Source of the DNA: Flavobacteriaceae bacterium
GTDB lineage: Bacteria > Bacteroidota > Bacteroidia > Flavobacteriales > Flavobacteriaceae
Assembly (NCBI GenBank): GCA_029268555.1
Contig: JAQWNN010000003.1
Coordinates: 1-50,963 of the forward strand
Direction: 5' to 3'
DNA length: 50,963 nucleotides
In this document: in pieces, positions 17,950 to 26,130 of the stretch
Layout: every line of letters starts with the position of its first letter
Numbering within the stretch: position 1 is the stretch's first letter
The notes under the pieces: generated by a model
What the model was told of the DNA's origin: nothing
Seen by the model: the letters and a program-made list of their open reading frames with translations, nothing else
Databases searched by the model: none
Translations under genes and position numbers: made by a program

Positions 17950-18001
17950 CGAGGAAGGATTTGACTGATTGCAAACCTCGAAAAAAAAATGCTAAAACAG
18001 T
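17950..18001 (+). promoter_or_regulatory. SAM-II-type riboswitch aptamer upstream of metK
   Basis: The segment has the SAM-II layout: stem P1 CGAGG (17950-17954) with CCTCG (17976-17980); the conserved core GATTT (17958-17962), ATTGCAA (17968-17974) and TGCTAAA (17990-17996); and a pseudoknot ACTG (17964-17967) with CAGT (17998-18001). These elements match, from memory, the known SAM-II aptamer pattern in order and spacing. It sits just after a good promoter and about 50 nt before metK, the gene for SAM synthesis, in a methionine operon. Binding of S-adenosylmethionine is therefore expected to lower expression. A covariance-model search was not possible here. Confidence 0.8.
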
Positions 18002-18002
18002 G

Positions 18003-18045
18003 TTGCTTTTCAAAACGCACCGTTTGAATCCTTCCCTAAAAGCAA
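18003..18045 (+). promoter_or_regulatory. Expression platform between riboswitch and metK
   Basis: Two pairings are visible. TTGCTTTT (18003-18010) is exactly complementary to AAAAGCAA (18038-18045), enclosing hairpin CAAAACG/CGTTTG (18011-18026, one bulge) and ending 7 nt before the metK ATG. Separately, AATCCTTCC (18027-18035) is complementary to GGAAGGATT (17953-17961) inside the aptamer. The second pairing excludes the folded aptamer. A switch at the level of translation start is the likely mode; direction is inferred. Confidence 0.5.
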
Positions 18046-18052
18046 TAATTAA

Positions 18053-19309
18053 ATGTCATATTTTTTTACTTCAGAATCAGTAAGTGAAGGTCACCCCGAT
18101 AAAATTGCAGATCAGATTAGTGACGCGTTATTAGATAACTTTCTTGCATTTGACCCTAAGAGCAAAGTAGCCTGTGAAACCATGGTAACTACAGGTCAAG
18201 TAATTTTAGCAGGGGAGGTTAAGAGTTCAACCTACTTGGATGTTCAATCCATTGCCCGAGAAACAATTAATACCATTGGTTACACAAAAGGAGCTTATCA
18301 ATTTAGTGGAGATTCTTGTGGGGTAATTTCTCTGATTCATGAACAATCTCAGGACATTAATAGAGGTGTTGATCGTCAAGAAAAAGAATCACAAGGGGCA
18401 GGTGATCAGGGAATCATGTTTGGTTATGCGTGTAAAGAAACGGAGAATTACATTCCTTTAGCATTGGACCTTTCTCACAAAATCTTAATTGAACTTGCTG
18501 TTTTGAGAAGAGAAAATAACGACATCACCTATTTACGACCTGATGCAAAATCTCAAGTTACTATAGAATATAATGATGAAAATAAAGCACTGAGAATTGA
18601 CACTATAGTCATATCCACTCAACATGACGATTTTGAAACTGACGAAATCAAGATGTTAGATATAATTAAATCTGATATCATTTCAGTTCTTATTCCACGT
18701 TTATTGGAGAAATGCGAACCTCATGTTCAAAAATTATTTGGATCTGATATTACCTATCATATAAATCCTACAGGAAAATTTGTAATTGGAGGACCACATG
18801 GGGATACTGGATTGACGGGGAGAAAGATTATTGTTGACACCTATGGTGGTAAAGGAGGTCATGGAGGAGGTGCTTTTAGCGGAAAAGACCCAAGTAAGGT
18901 TGATCGAAGTGCTGCTTATGCATCAAGGCATATGGCAAAAAACCTTGTTGCAGCAGGAGTAGCTGATGAAATACTGGTTCAACTGAGTTATGCCATAGGA
19001 GTAATTGAACCTACCTCAGTTTACATCAATACTTATGGAACAGCAAATGTGAAATTAACCGATCAACAAATTGCTAAAAAAGCAAGATTATTATTCGATT
19101 TACGTCCCTATGCTGTAGAACAACGTTTGAAACTTAGAAATCCAATGTATTTAGAAACCGCCTCCTACGGGCATATGGGGCGTATGCCTCGAACTATAAC
19201 CAAAACGTTTGAATCCCCGTATAACGGAAAAGTATCGAAGAAAGTAGAGCTTTTCACCTGGGAACAATTAGATTATATAACAAAAATTAAAAAATCATTT
19301 CAATTATGA
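18053..19309 (+). CDS. metK: S-adenosylmethionine synthetase
   Basis: A 418-residue enzyme that makes SAM from methionine and ATP. Signatures are [22 protein letters not shown] (in part [15 protein letters not shown], about 8-25), [12 protein letters not shown] (about 116-127) and the glycine-rich loop [21 protein letters not shown] (in part [17 protein letters not shown]). It is longer than E. coli MetK (384) because of additional sequence in the middle, as in other Bacteroidota. First gene of a four-gene methionine operon behind the riboswitch; its stop overlaps metY as ATGA. Confidence 0.97.
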   Translation: MSYFFTSESVSEGHPDKIADQISDALLDNFLAFDPKSKVACETMVTTGQVILAGEVKSSTYLDVQSIARETINTIGYTKGAYQFSGDSCGVISLIHEQSQDINRGVDRQEKESQGAGDQGIMFGYACKETENYIPLALDLSHKILIELAVLRRENNDITYLRPDAKSQVTIEYNDENKALRIDTIVISTQHDDFETDEIKMLDIIKSDIISVLIPRLLEKCEPHVQKLFGSDITYHINPTGKFVIGGPHGDTGLTGRKIIVDTYGGKGGHGGGAFSGKDPSKVDRSAAYASRHMAKNLVAAGVADEILVQLSYAIGVIEPTSVYINTYGTANVKLTDQQIAKKARLLFDLRPYAVEQRLKLRNPMYLETASYGHMGRMPRTITKTFESPYNGKVSKKVELFTWEQLDYITKIKKSFQL

Positions 19310-20577
19310 GTAATCAACTCGCAACTAAAGCACTTCATGCAGGACATGATGCTTCAACTTCAAATGGAACTCAAGCCGTTCCAATTTATCAAACAACATC
19401 GTATGTATTTAAAGATTCAGATCATGCAGCTAATCTTTTTTCTTTGGCAGAACCAGGATTTATATATACACGTTTAAACAATCCTACCAATGATGTATTG
19501 GAGCAAAGACTAGCTGCTATGGAAGGTGGAGTTGCTGCCGTAGCTACTGCTTCAGGAACTGCAGCTATTGCAACTACACTTATGGTAATTCTTAAAACGG
19601 GAGACCATATAGTGGCTTCAAGCAGCCTTTATGGAGGGACTTATAATTTATTGTCCAATACCTTACCACGTTTTGGTATCACAACAACTTTTGTAGATCC
19701 TGATGATGCTGACAATTTCACAAAAGCAATTAAATCTAATACACGACTCTTTTTTTCAGAATCTTTAGGGAATCCTAAATTGGATGTCTTGGACTTGAAA
19801 GCTATTTCAAGTAAAGCAAAAGAAGCAAAAGTTCCTTTTGTAGTGGATAACACGGTTGCTTCACCGGCATTGTTGAATCCTATTGAGCATGGTGCTAATA
19901 TTGTCATTCATTCGTTGACAAAATATTTGACAGGAAATGGAACTTCATTGGGAGGAGTTATAATCGATGCAGGGACTTTTAATTGGGGGAATGGGAACTT
20001 TCCGGAGTTTACAGAACCTAATCCAAGCTATCATGGATTGAATTATCACGAAGCCCTTGGCACAATAGCTTTTATTGCTAAGGTTCGTATCGAGGGATTA
20101 CGAGATTTAGGAAGTGCACCAAGTCCTTTCAACAGTTTTCAGACAATTCAGGGAATAGAGACCTTGGAGATCAGGATGAAAAAACACTCTGAAAATGCTT
20201 TGAAACTATCAGCTTGGCTTTCAACGAAGAAGGAAGTAGCTTGGGTAAATTATCCTGGATTGCAAACATCTAAATATAACGACTTAGCTAAGAAATATTT
20301 ACCTAAAGGGCAGAGCGGAATTATAACTTTTGGACTAAAAAAAGGTTTCGAAGGAGGCAAAATTATAGCTGATAAAACTAAACTATTTTCACTTTTAGCT
20401 AATATTGGAGATACCAAATCATTGATTATCCACCCAGCGAGTACAACACACCAACAGTTAGATGAAGAAGCTCAAAAAGCCACTGGAGTAACCTCCGATT
20501 TAATTCGTTTGTCGGTTGGTTTAGAGGATGTAAACGATTTGATCGAAGATCTTGAAAATGCGTTTGCTGAATTATAA
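19306..20577 (+). CDS. metY: O-acetylhomoserine sulfhydrylase (Cys/Met metabolism PLP enzyme)
   Basis: This 423-residue PLP enzyme belongs to the Cys/Met metabolism family. [20 protein letters not shown] (11-30) is the classic O-acetylhomoserine aminocarboxypropyltransferase start; ASGTAAI (82-88), [12 protein letters not shown] (181-192) and the Schiff-base Lys206 in HSLTKYLTG follow, and [10 protein letters not shown] lies near the C-terminus. It converts O-acetylhomoserine plus sulfide to homocysteine. It overlaps metK by 4 bp and precedes metX, which makes its substrate, so the role fits. Cystathionine gamma-synthase is less likely because of the length and the start motif. Confidence 0.94.
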   Translation: MSNQLATKALHAGHDASTSNGTQAVPIYQTTSYVFKDSDHAANLFSLAEPGFIYTRLNNPTNDVLEQRLAAMEGGVAAVATASGTAAIATTLMVILKTGDHIVASSSLYGGTYNLLSNTLPRFGITTTFVDPDDADNFTKAIKSNTRLFFSESLGNPKLDVLDLKAISSKAKEAKVPFVVDNTVASPALLNPIEHGANIVIHSLTKYLTGNGTSLGGVIIDAGTFNWGNGNFPEFTEPNPSYHGLNYHEALGTIAFIAKVRIEGLRDLGSAPSPFNSFQTIQGIETLEIRMKKHSENALKLSAWLSTKKEVAWVNYPGLQTSKYNDLAKKYLPKGQSGIITFGLKKGFEGGKIIADKTKLFSLLANIGDTKSLIIHPASTTHQQLDEEAQKATGVTSDLIRLSVGLEDVNDLIEDLENAFAEL

Positions 20578-20583
20578 ATTCAA

Positions 20584-21549
20584 ATGAATCCAATCCAGAG
20601 TCTTTCCATTAAAGATGTGAAAACAGCTACTGGTGCATTCCATGATAAACTTAATTTGTTCTATCAACATTTTGGGCAGCCACTGGACAAAGCCCCTGTA
20701 GTATTAATTAATCATTCCTTGACCGGTGACGCTGACGTTGCTGGTCAGAAGGGATGGTGGAAAGAACTTGTTGGAGCGGAAAAAACAATTGATACAAATC
20801 GATATGCAGTTTTAGCTTTTAACATTCCTGGGAATGGAGTAGAAGGTCAAACCTTTTCAAATCCAAAAGATTTTCATACTGGAGACATCGCACTTCTTTT
20901 TTTAAAAGGACTAGAACTTTTGGGCATTTCAAAAATTTATGCTCTTATCGGGGGATCAATTGGCGGAGGAATTGCATGGGAAATGGCAGTTATCGCTCCT
21001 CAATTGACTCAATATTTAATCCCTATTGCAGCCGATTGGAAAGCAAATGATTGGATACTAGCTAATACTTTTTTGCAAAATCGTATCCTCGAAAATTCAA
21101 ATAATCCACTAGAAGATGCCCGAATTCATGCTATGTTGACTTATAGAACACCACAGTCATTTAACTACCGATTTGGTAGAACCAAAAACGAAGAACAAGG
21201 AATCTATAATATTGAAAGTTGGCTCATTCATCATGGTAAAAAACTAGCAGATCGATTTCAATTAGAAGCATATGTGTTAGTCAATCATTTATTAGCTTCG
21301 ATAAACATTGAACGTAACGGAGAAAAGGCAATTGATTTAATAAGAAAAATTGATGCTGAGATCCATCTTATTGCAGTGGACAGCGACTTGTTTTTTGCCC
21401 CCTTTGAAGACCAAAAAACCTATGCCATGATGAAACCTGAAAAAGAAACTATTTTTTATCATGAGCTAAAGTCCATTCATGGACATGATGCTTTCTTAAT
21501 CGAAGATCATTTGATGGAACAAATTTTAAACCCTCTTTTTAAAAATTAA
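20584..21549 (+). CDS. metX: Homoserine O-acetyltransferase-like alpha/beta hydrolase
   Basis: A 321-residue alpha/beta-hydrolase-fold protein. Nucleophile elbow GGSIGGGIAWEMA holds Ser125; NHSLTGDADV (43-52) corresponds to the MetX oxyanion region; the acid is in AVDSDLFFAP (about residue 262) and the His in SIHGHDAFLIE (about 300-310), giving a Ser-Asp-His triad. It should acetylate homoserine. It is shorter than typical MetX (350-380) and has Ile in place of Met in GGSMGG. Position 6 bp after metY supports the assignment. Confidence 0.9.
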   Translation: MNPIQSLSIKDVKTATGAFHDKLNLFYQHFGQPLDKAPVVLINHSLTGDADVAGQKGWWKELVGAEKTIDTNRYAVLAFNIPGNGVEGQTFSNPKDFHTGDIALLFLKGLELLGISKIYALIGGSIGGGIAWEMAVIAPQLTQYLIPIAADWKANDWILANTFLQNRILENSNNPLEDARIHAMLTYRTPQSFNYRFGRTKNEEQGIYNIESWLIHHGKKLADRFQLEAYVLVNHLLASINIERNGEKAIDLIRKIDAEIHLIAVDSDLFFAPFEDQKTYAMMKPEKETIFYHELKSIHGHDAFLIEDHLMEQILNPLFKN

Positions 21550-21561
21550 ATCCCTTTTATT

Positions 21562-21987
21562 ATGGAAGTCTCTTTAGAACGAATTAACGAAGATTACTTA
21601 TTTGAAGTTACCAATTCCAATGGGCACAAAGTACTTTTGGATAATAAATCAAAGAGCAATGGTATTGTTGAAGGGGTAAGCCCTATGGAATTACTTCTGA
21701 TGGGTGTTGCGGGGTGCAGTGCTATTGATATTGTAGCGATACTTAATAAACAAAAAATAAATCCAAGAGTTTTGAAAATGGAGGTCAAGGGACATCGTCA
21801 CTCAGAGGCAGTTCCTTCTTTGTTTTATCAAATAGACATTATAATTCATTTAGAAGGTGATTTTACACCAGAAAAAGCAAAACGTGCCGCAAAATTATCC
21901 TACGATAAATATTGTTCAGTTTCAAAAACTTTAGAACCAACCGCCAAAATTTATCATAAAGTTATATTAAACGGGACAGAAGTATAA
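21562..21987 (+). CDS. OsmC family protein
   Basis: A 141-residue OsmC/Ohr-fold protein. The pattern SPMELLLMGVAGCSAIDIVAIL (about 46-67, in part SPMELLLMGVAGCSA) has the first conserved Cys and KYCSVSKTLEP (about 119-129) the second; the two form a reactive thiol pair that in the family reduces organic peroxides. It is 12 bp after metX and seems to be part of the SAM-controlled operon. This link could reflect sulphur redox needs, but that is only inference. Confidence 0.88.
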   Translation: MEVSLERINEDYLFEVTNSNGHKVLLDNKSKSNGIVEGVSPMELLLMGVAGCSAIDIVAILNKQKINPRVLKMEVKGHRHSEAVPSLFYQIDIIIHLEGDFTPEKAKRAAKLSYDKYCSVSKTLEPTAKIYHKVILNGTEV

Positions 21988-22068
21988 TCTTCATTTCTTA
22001 GAAGAATAAAAAGAAAAATAAGATTTTAGTTTAATTAAATGAATTTTTAGTCTTACAAGACACACTTT

Positions 22069-22965
22069 TTAACTTGAGGTTAGTTCATTAAATAATTCTT
22101 CCAAGCTTTGGTTTTTTTGTTGAAGAGATAGGATTTTAAGGCCATTTTCATTTGCAAAATCAAAGATTTCAGTGCGCTGGTCTTTTCTACCACTGACGTA
22201 AATTTCATAGACAAAGCCATGAGTGTTTATTACCTTTTGAACTTTAGGGAGTCGGGCTAAGGCTTCAATTTCTAAACGGTAGTCAAAACTAACTTCTATT
22301 ATTTGTTGTTGGTTTTCACGAAGACTTTCAAGCGATTTATCCAAAACAATTTTACCTTGGTTTATAATGATCACTCGATCGCAAATAGCGTTCACTTCTT
22401 GCAGGATATGGGTAGATAATATTACTGTTTTATCTTTACCTAAATCTCTAATCAGTTTTCGTATTTCAATAAGTTGATTCGGGTCTAAGCCAGTGGTTGG
22501 TTCGTCTAAAATAATGACTTCCGGATTATGGATTAAAGCAGCAGCTAGCCCTACGCGTTGTTGGAAACCTTTTGATAGGGTATTGATTTTTTTTTGGGAG
22601 TGATTTTCTAAACCTGTTTTACTAATGATGTCAATCAGTGGTGGATTTGAAATCCGATAGAGGTCAGCGCTATATTGAAGGTATTCTGCCACAAACATTT
22701 CAGGATAGAGTGGATTATTTTCTGGCAGGTAACCTGTCTTTTTTTGGATATCTCGAAGTTGGATACGCAAGTCCTGATTAAAAAAATGAATTTGTCCTTC
22801 CCAATTGTTGTAATAACCGGTTAAGATTTTCATCAACGTGGATTTACCCGCTCCGTTGGGTCCCAACAAACCAACAACTTCCCCCTTTTTGAGTTCCATG
22901 CTAACGCCTCTTAATGCTTGAACATTTCCATAGCTTTTGGTGACATCTGCAATAACTAGACTCAT
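22069..22965 (-). CDS. gldA: ABC transporter ATP-binding protein, GldA-like
   Basis: The 298-residue protein is an ABC ATPase: Walker A GPNGAGKST (35-43), signature LSKGFQQRVG (about 135-144), Walker B VIILDEPTTGLDPNQ (about 157-171) and the switch His in STHILQE. A C-terminal extension of about 80 residues fits GldA/NatA-type transporters. Its form resembles flavobacterial GldA, which acts with GldFG in gliding; no gldFG lies nearby, as in Flavobacterium johnsoniae where gldA is separate. A general exporter ATPase is the alternative. It is downstream of the DMT transporter gene on the same strand (21 bp). Confidence 0.72.
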   Translation of the reverse strand: MSLVIADVTKSYGNVQALRGVSMELKKGEVVGLLGPNGAGKSTLMKILTGYYNNWEGQIHFFNQDLRIQLRDIQKKTGYLPENNPLYPEMFVAEYLQYSADLYRISNPPLIDIISKTGLENHSQKKINTLSKGFQQRVGLAAALIHNPEVIILDEPTTGLDPNQLIEIRKLIRDLGKDKTVILSTHILQEVNAICDRVIIINQGKIVLDKSLESLRENQQQIIEVSFDYRLEIEALARLPKVQKVINTHGFVYEIYVSGRKDQRTEIFDFANENGLKILSLQQKNQSLEELFNELTSS

Positions 22966-22986
22966 TCTTTTTTTGCTTAAAGATAC

Positions 22987-23853
22987 TTATTTCTCTTCAG
23001 TTGTTTTGTTGCTTTTTTGTTCGATCACTACTGTCAAAATAATCAAAGCACCACCAATAATACTGCGAACTGAAGGGATTTCACTGAGGAAAAGAACTCC
23101 AAAAAGAATACCATATATTGGTTGAATACCACTCATAATACTCACGGTTCCAATTGAGAATTTTTTAAAACTATAGAGGAATAGGGTATGCCCAAGAGCT
23201 GTAGTCAAGACCCCTAAAATGAGAATATATGGGAGGTAAGTGACGTAAGAGTCTATTTTAAAATATACTAACGCAGGGAGAAGTATAATCAGAGTTACTC
23301 CCATTTGGTAGAGCATTAGTATGGAACCATTTATTGTAGCAATTTTTTGTTTCATCAAAATATTTCTGAGTGCATAACAAATAGAGGACAGAATTCCCAT
23401 TAAAACACCTTGATTGACGGTATTGTCTAGTTGAAAGCTAGGTGCTAAAAAATAGACTCCTGCCAAAATCATCATGCTAAGAAATAAATGTCTTTTTTGA
23501 TATCTAATATCAAAGAAAAAAGGTTCAAGTAATACCGTGACTATTGGATAAGTAAAAAGTGAAAGCATACCAATAGCAACTGAACTCCATTGAAGTGAAA
23601 AAAAATAAAAAATCCAATGTCCCGCCATTAAAATTCCACTGAGGGCTGCGGTTCCTCCTTCTTTTTTAAAGTTGAATCGCACTCTCTTTTTTTTCCAAAG
23701 TGTATAAGCCAACAATAAAATAAAAGCAACAAGAGCACGAGACCAAATTGTTAATGGTGGAGGTAAATTGATAAAACGCCCTAAAACTCCTGAAGTGGAT
23801 ATGCATAGCATGGCAGAATTTAACAAAATAAAATGGCGGTAATTATTTTTCAT
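22987..23853 (-). CDS. EamA/DMT-family transporter
   Basis: A 288-residue inner-membrane protein with about ten hydrophobic helices arranged as two EamA repeats (about 7-137 and 148-280). The second repeat ends with SGIQPIYGILFGVLFLSEIPS, the typical EamA signature (in part PIYGILFGVLFLSE). Family members export amino acids, sugars or other metabolites; the substrate cannot be told. It is followed by the GldA-like gene. The promoter must lie in the 23854-24010 gap shared with the divergent aromatic operon. Confidence 0.88.
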   Translation of the reverse strand: MKNNYRHFILLNSAMLCISTSGVLGRFINLPPPLTIWSRALVAFILLLAYTLWKKKRVRFNFKKEGGTAALSGILMAGHWIFYFFSLQWSSVAIGMLSLFTYPIVTVLLEPFFFDIRYQKRHLFLSMMILAGVYFLAPSFQLDNTVNQGVLMGILSSICYALRNILMKQKIATINGSILMLYQMGVTLIILLPALVYFKIDSYVTYLPYILILGVLTTALGHTLFLYSFKKFSIGTVSIMSGIQPIYGILFGVLFLSEIPSVRSIIGGALIILTVVIEQKSNKTTEEK

Positions 23854-23976
23854 TTTAAATCAGTAAGAATATTCTTATTTGATCAAGTTTAGAAGGAGTA
23901 AGATAGTTTTTTTCGACTCAAATTTTAGTTGTGGGCCTGTTTTATGGCTAAAACAGCAAAAAAAACAGTGAAGTGT

Positions 23977-24006
23977 TTGTTTTTTTAAAAAGCAATGCTA
24001 AATTTG
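23977..24006 (+). promoter_or_regulatory. Promoter of the aromatic amino acid operon
   Basis: TTG at 23977-23979 and TAAATTTG at 23999-24006 are separated by 19 bp, an exact flavobacterial consensus. Transcription would start near 24012-24014, about 10 nt before the leader-peptide ATG. The rest of 23854-23976 shows nothing else that I can support. Confidence 0.72.
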
Positions 24007-24021
24007 TAATTATTACAAGAC

Positions 24022-24093
24022 ATGAAATACAATTTATCTTATTACAATGCATTCTACTACTTCTACTTAGAAGCGGGACGGACTTTGTATTAA
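24022..24093 (+). CDS. Phe/Tyr leader peptide (attenuator)
   Basis: A 23-codon open frame from ATG 24022 to TAA 24091-24093 begins MKYNLSYYNAFYYFYLE. Nine of 23 residues are aromatic (7 Tyr, 2 Phe), and codons 7-15 hold seven of them. It lies between a strong promoter and an intrinsic terminator, directly before pheA, tyrA and DAHP synthase genes. This is the classic pattern of a leader peptide that senses charged tRNA: ribosomes stall at Tyr/Phe codons when these amino acids are scarce. The peptide itself needs no function. It is too short for gene finders. Confidence 0.85.
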   Translation: MKYNLSYYNAFYYFYLEAGRTLY

Positions 24094-24121
24094 TATTATT
24101 ACAACATAAATAAAAGAGTCC
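24080..24121 (+). promoter_or_regulatory. Antiterminator pairing within the attenuator
   Basis: GGACTTT (24080-24086, in leader codons 20-22) can pair with AAGAGTCC (24114-24121), which includes the 5' arm of the terminator, through GGACT/AGTCC plus a G-T and an A-T pair. The two structures exclude each other. A ribosome stalled at the Tyr/Phe codons (up to 24066) leaves this arm free; a ribosome at the stop codon (24091) covers it. Confidence 0.6.
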
Positions 24122-24144
24122 TGATTTTTCGGGACTTTTTTTTT
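24112..24144 (+). terminator. Intrinsic terminator of the Phe/Tyr attenuator
   Basis: AGTCCTGA (24117-24124) pairs with TCGGGACT (24129-24136) around loop TTTT (one G-T pair); preceding A residues can extend the stem. A run of nine T (24136-24144) follows. It ends 7 nt before the pheA ATG at 24152, so it must be bypassed for the operon to be expressed. Confidence 0.88.
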
Positions 24145-24151
24145 GAATTCA

Positions 24152-24985
24152 ATGGAAAAGAAACAAAAAATAGCCATTCAAGGAAACCAAGGATCGTTTC
24201 ACCACGTTGTCGCTAACCAGTACTTCACAAGTGAGTTTTCACTGATAGCATGTCATACCTTTGAGGATACGGTGATGTCCTTATTAAATAATGTTGCTGA
24301 TTTAGCAGTGATGGCTTTAGAAAACTCCATTGCTGGATCTATAATTCCCAATTATGCTTTAATCGACCAAAACGAATTGCAAATTGTAGGCGAATACAGT
24401 TTGAGTATCAACCACCAATTGATGGCACTACCTGGACAAAAGATTGAAGACATCAAAGAAGTGCATTCACACCCTATGGCCTTATTACAGTGTAAAGACT
24501 TTTTCCATCAACATCCTAATATTCGTTTAGTAGAGGCAGAGGATACTGCTGATGAAGCACGAAGAATTGATGCAAATCAACTTCAGGGAATAGGAGCTAT
24601 TGCGAGTCAAGAGGCTGCCCATATTTATGGCATGGAAGTTCTGGCTTCCTCAATTCAAACAATAAAAAATAATGTCACTCGATTTGCTATCATTCAAAGT
24701 TTGGGAAAATTGATTCCTCAGGAATTCATCAACAAGGCAGCTTTAAAATTTATTTTAGATCACCAACGTGGAAGCTTGGCAGCGGTGCTTAATGTCATGA
24801 GTGATTGTCAGTTAAATTTGACCAAAATTCAATCTCTTCCTGTTATTCAAACACCGGGTAAATATGCATTTTTTGTCGATGTCACTTTTGATAATTTTAC
24901 CCATTATGAAAAGGCTAGAAAATTGATTGCTATTATGGCCTCTGAATTTAAAATTTTGGGCGAATACACCAAACATCAAAGATGA
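24152..24985 (+). CDS. pheA: Prephenate dehydratase
   Basis: The enzyme converts prephenate to phenylpyruvate for phenylalanine. IAIQGNQGSFHHVVANQYF is the usual PDT start; ALENSIAGSI holds the conserved ENS-type block; NNVTRFAII contains the catalytic TRF motif. The C-terminal ACT domain (about 197-278; GSLAAVLNVMSDCQLNLTKIQSLP) should bind Phe for feedback inhibition. It has no chorismate mutase part. ATG at 24152 is chosen over an in-frame TTG at 24143 because the TTG lies inside the terminator T-run. The stop overlaps the next gene by ATGA. Confidence 0.95.
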   Translation: MEKKQKIAIQGNQGSFHHVVANQYFTSEFSLIACHTFEDTVMSLLNNVADLAVMALENSIAGSIIPNYALIDQNELQIVGEYSLSINHQLMALPGQKIEDIKEVHSHPMALLQCKDFFHQHPNIRLVEAEDTADEARRIDANQLQGIGAIASQEAAHIYGMEVLASSIQTIKNNVTRFAIIQSLGKLIPQEFINKAALKFILDHQRGSLAAVLNVMSDCQLNLTKIQSLPVIQTPGKYAFFVDVTFDNFTHYEKARKLIAIMASEFKILGEYTKHQR

Positions 24986-26130
24986 AGCAAACAGCAAAAC
25001 GTTTAGATAGTGTCCAGGAGTATTACTTTTCAAAAAAGTTGAGAGAAGTATCACAGCGAATTCAAATGGGTCAACCCATCATTAATATGGGGATTGGGAG
25101 CCCAGACTTACCAGCTCACCCTTCAGTTATTGACGCTTTACAAAACGCATTATCTCATCCCAAAGCACATATGTATCAAAGTTATCAGGGTCTTCCTGAG
25201 TTGCGACAGGGGATAAGTAATTTTTATAAAACACATTACCAAGTAGAGTTGGATTATAATTCTGAAGTGCTTCCTCTTATGGGATCAAAAGAAGGAATTA
25301 TGCATATTTCTATGGCATTCCTCAATCCTAGAGATCAGGTTTTGATTCCCAATCCAGGTTATCCAACCTATGCTTCTGTAACCCGACTAATGGAAGCTGA
25401 ACCAATTTTTTATCCACTTTCAGAAAGAAACAATTGGCAGCCTGATTTTGCATTACTTAATGATTTAGATACTTCTAAAGTAAAAATTATGTGGGTGAAC
25501 TACCCCCATATGCCTACGGGGACTGATGTAGATGTCGATACGTTTGATCGTTTAATAATATGGGCAAAAGAACGAGAGGTTCTATTAGTAAATGACAATC
25601 CATATAGTTTTCTTTTGACCGAAAGACCTCAAAGTATTTTATCACGTCCAGGTTCTAAAGAGGTGGCCTTAGAGCTAAACTCTTTGAGTAAGTCGTTCAA
25701 CATGGCGGGCTGGCGTGTAGGGATGCTAAGTGGAAAAGCATCCACCATTAAAGCGGTTCTAAAAGTAAAAAGTAATATGGATTCTGGAATGTTTTTTGGA
25801 ATTCAACAGGGAGGAATTGCTGCTCTAAAAATGGAAACTTCTTGGTTTTCAGAATTGAATAAAGTCTACCTTAGGCGAAGGGCTTTAGTTGAAAAGTTAG
25901 CTACCCGATTAGGAGCAAAATTTGAGCCCAATAGTGTAGGGCTTTTTGTTTGGGCTAAACTACCTGAAGAGGTTTCGGACTCAGAATCCTTTGTTGATAA
26001 AATATTAAATAACAAGCATGTATTCATTACTCCAGGGACGATTTTTGGAAGTCGTGGTGAAGGCTACATTCGATTTTCACTTTGTGTAAACGAGCATACT
26101 ATAGAAGAAGTTTTAAAAAGATTTGAATGA
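24982..26130 (+). CDS. Class I/II aminotransferase, probably aromatic
   Basis: A 382-residue fold-type I PLP enzyme. MGIGSPDLPAHPSVIDAL (36-53) is the class I start region; the usual NYPNNPTG motif is here NYPHMPTG (about 173-180); SLSKSFNMAGWRVGM (about 232-246) holds the Schiff-base Lys; the Arg in GYIRFSLC near the end binds the carboxylate. Its place between pheA and tyrA, overlapping both by 4 bp, argues that it transaminates phenylpyruvate and 4-hydroxyphenylpyruvate to Phe and Tyr. Specificity is inferred from context. Confidence 0.9.
   Translation: MKQTAKRLDSVQEYYFSKKLREVSQRIQMGQPIINMGIGSPDLPAHPSVIDALQNALSHPKAHMYQSYQGLPELRQGISNFYKTHYQVELDYNSEVLPLMGSKEGIMHISMAFLNPRDQVLIPNPGYPTYASVTRLMEAEPIFYPLSERNNWQPDFALLNDLDTSKVKIMWVNYPHMPTGTDVDVDTFDRLIIWAKEREVLLVNDNPYSFLLTERPQSILSRPGSKEVALELNSLSKSFNMAGWRVGMLSGKASTIKAVLKVKSNMDSGMFFGIQQGGIAALKMETSWFSELNKVYLRRRALVEKLATRLGAKFEPNSVGLFVWAKLPEEVSDSESFVDKILNNKHVFITPGTIFGSRGEGYIRFSLCVNEHTIEEVLKRFE

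Noticed and set aside
24143-24151. TTG at 24143 as the pheA start
   Set aside because: It lies inside the T-run of the terminator; ATG at 24152 is in the same frame and fits the family start.
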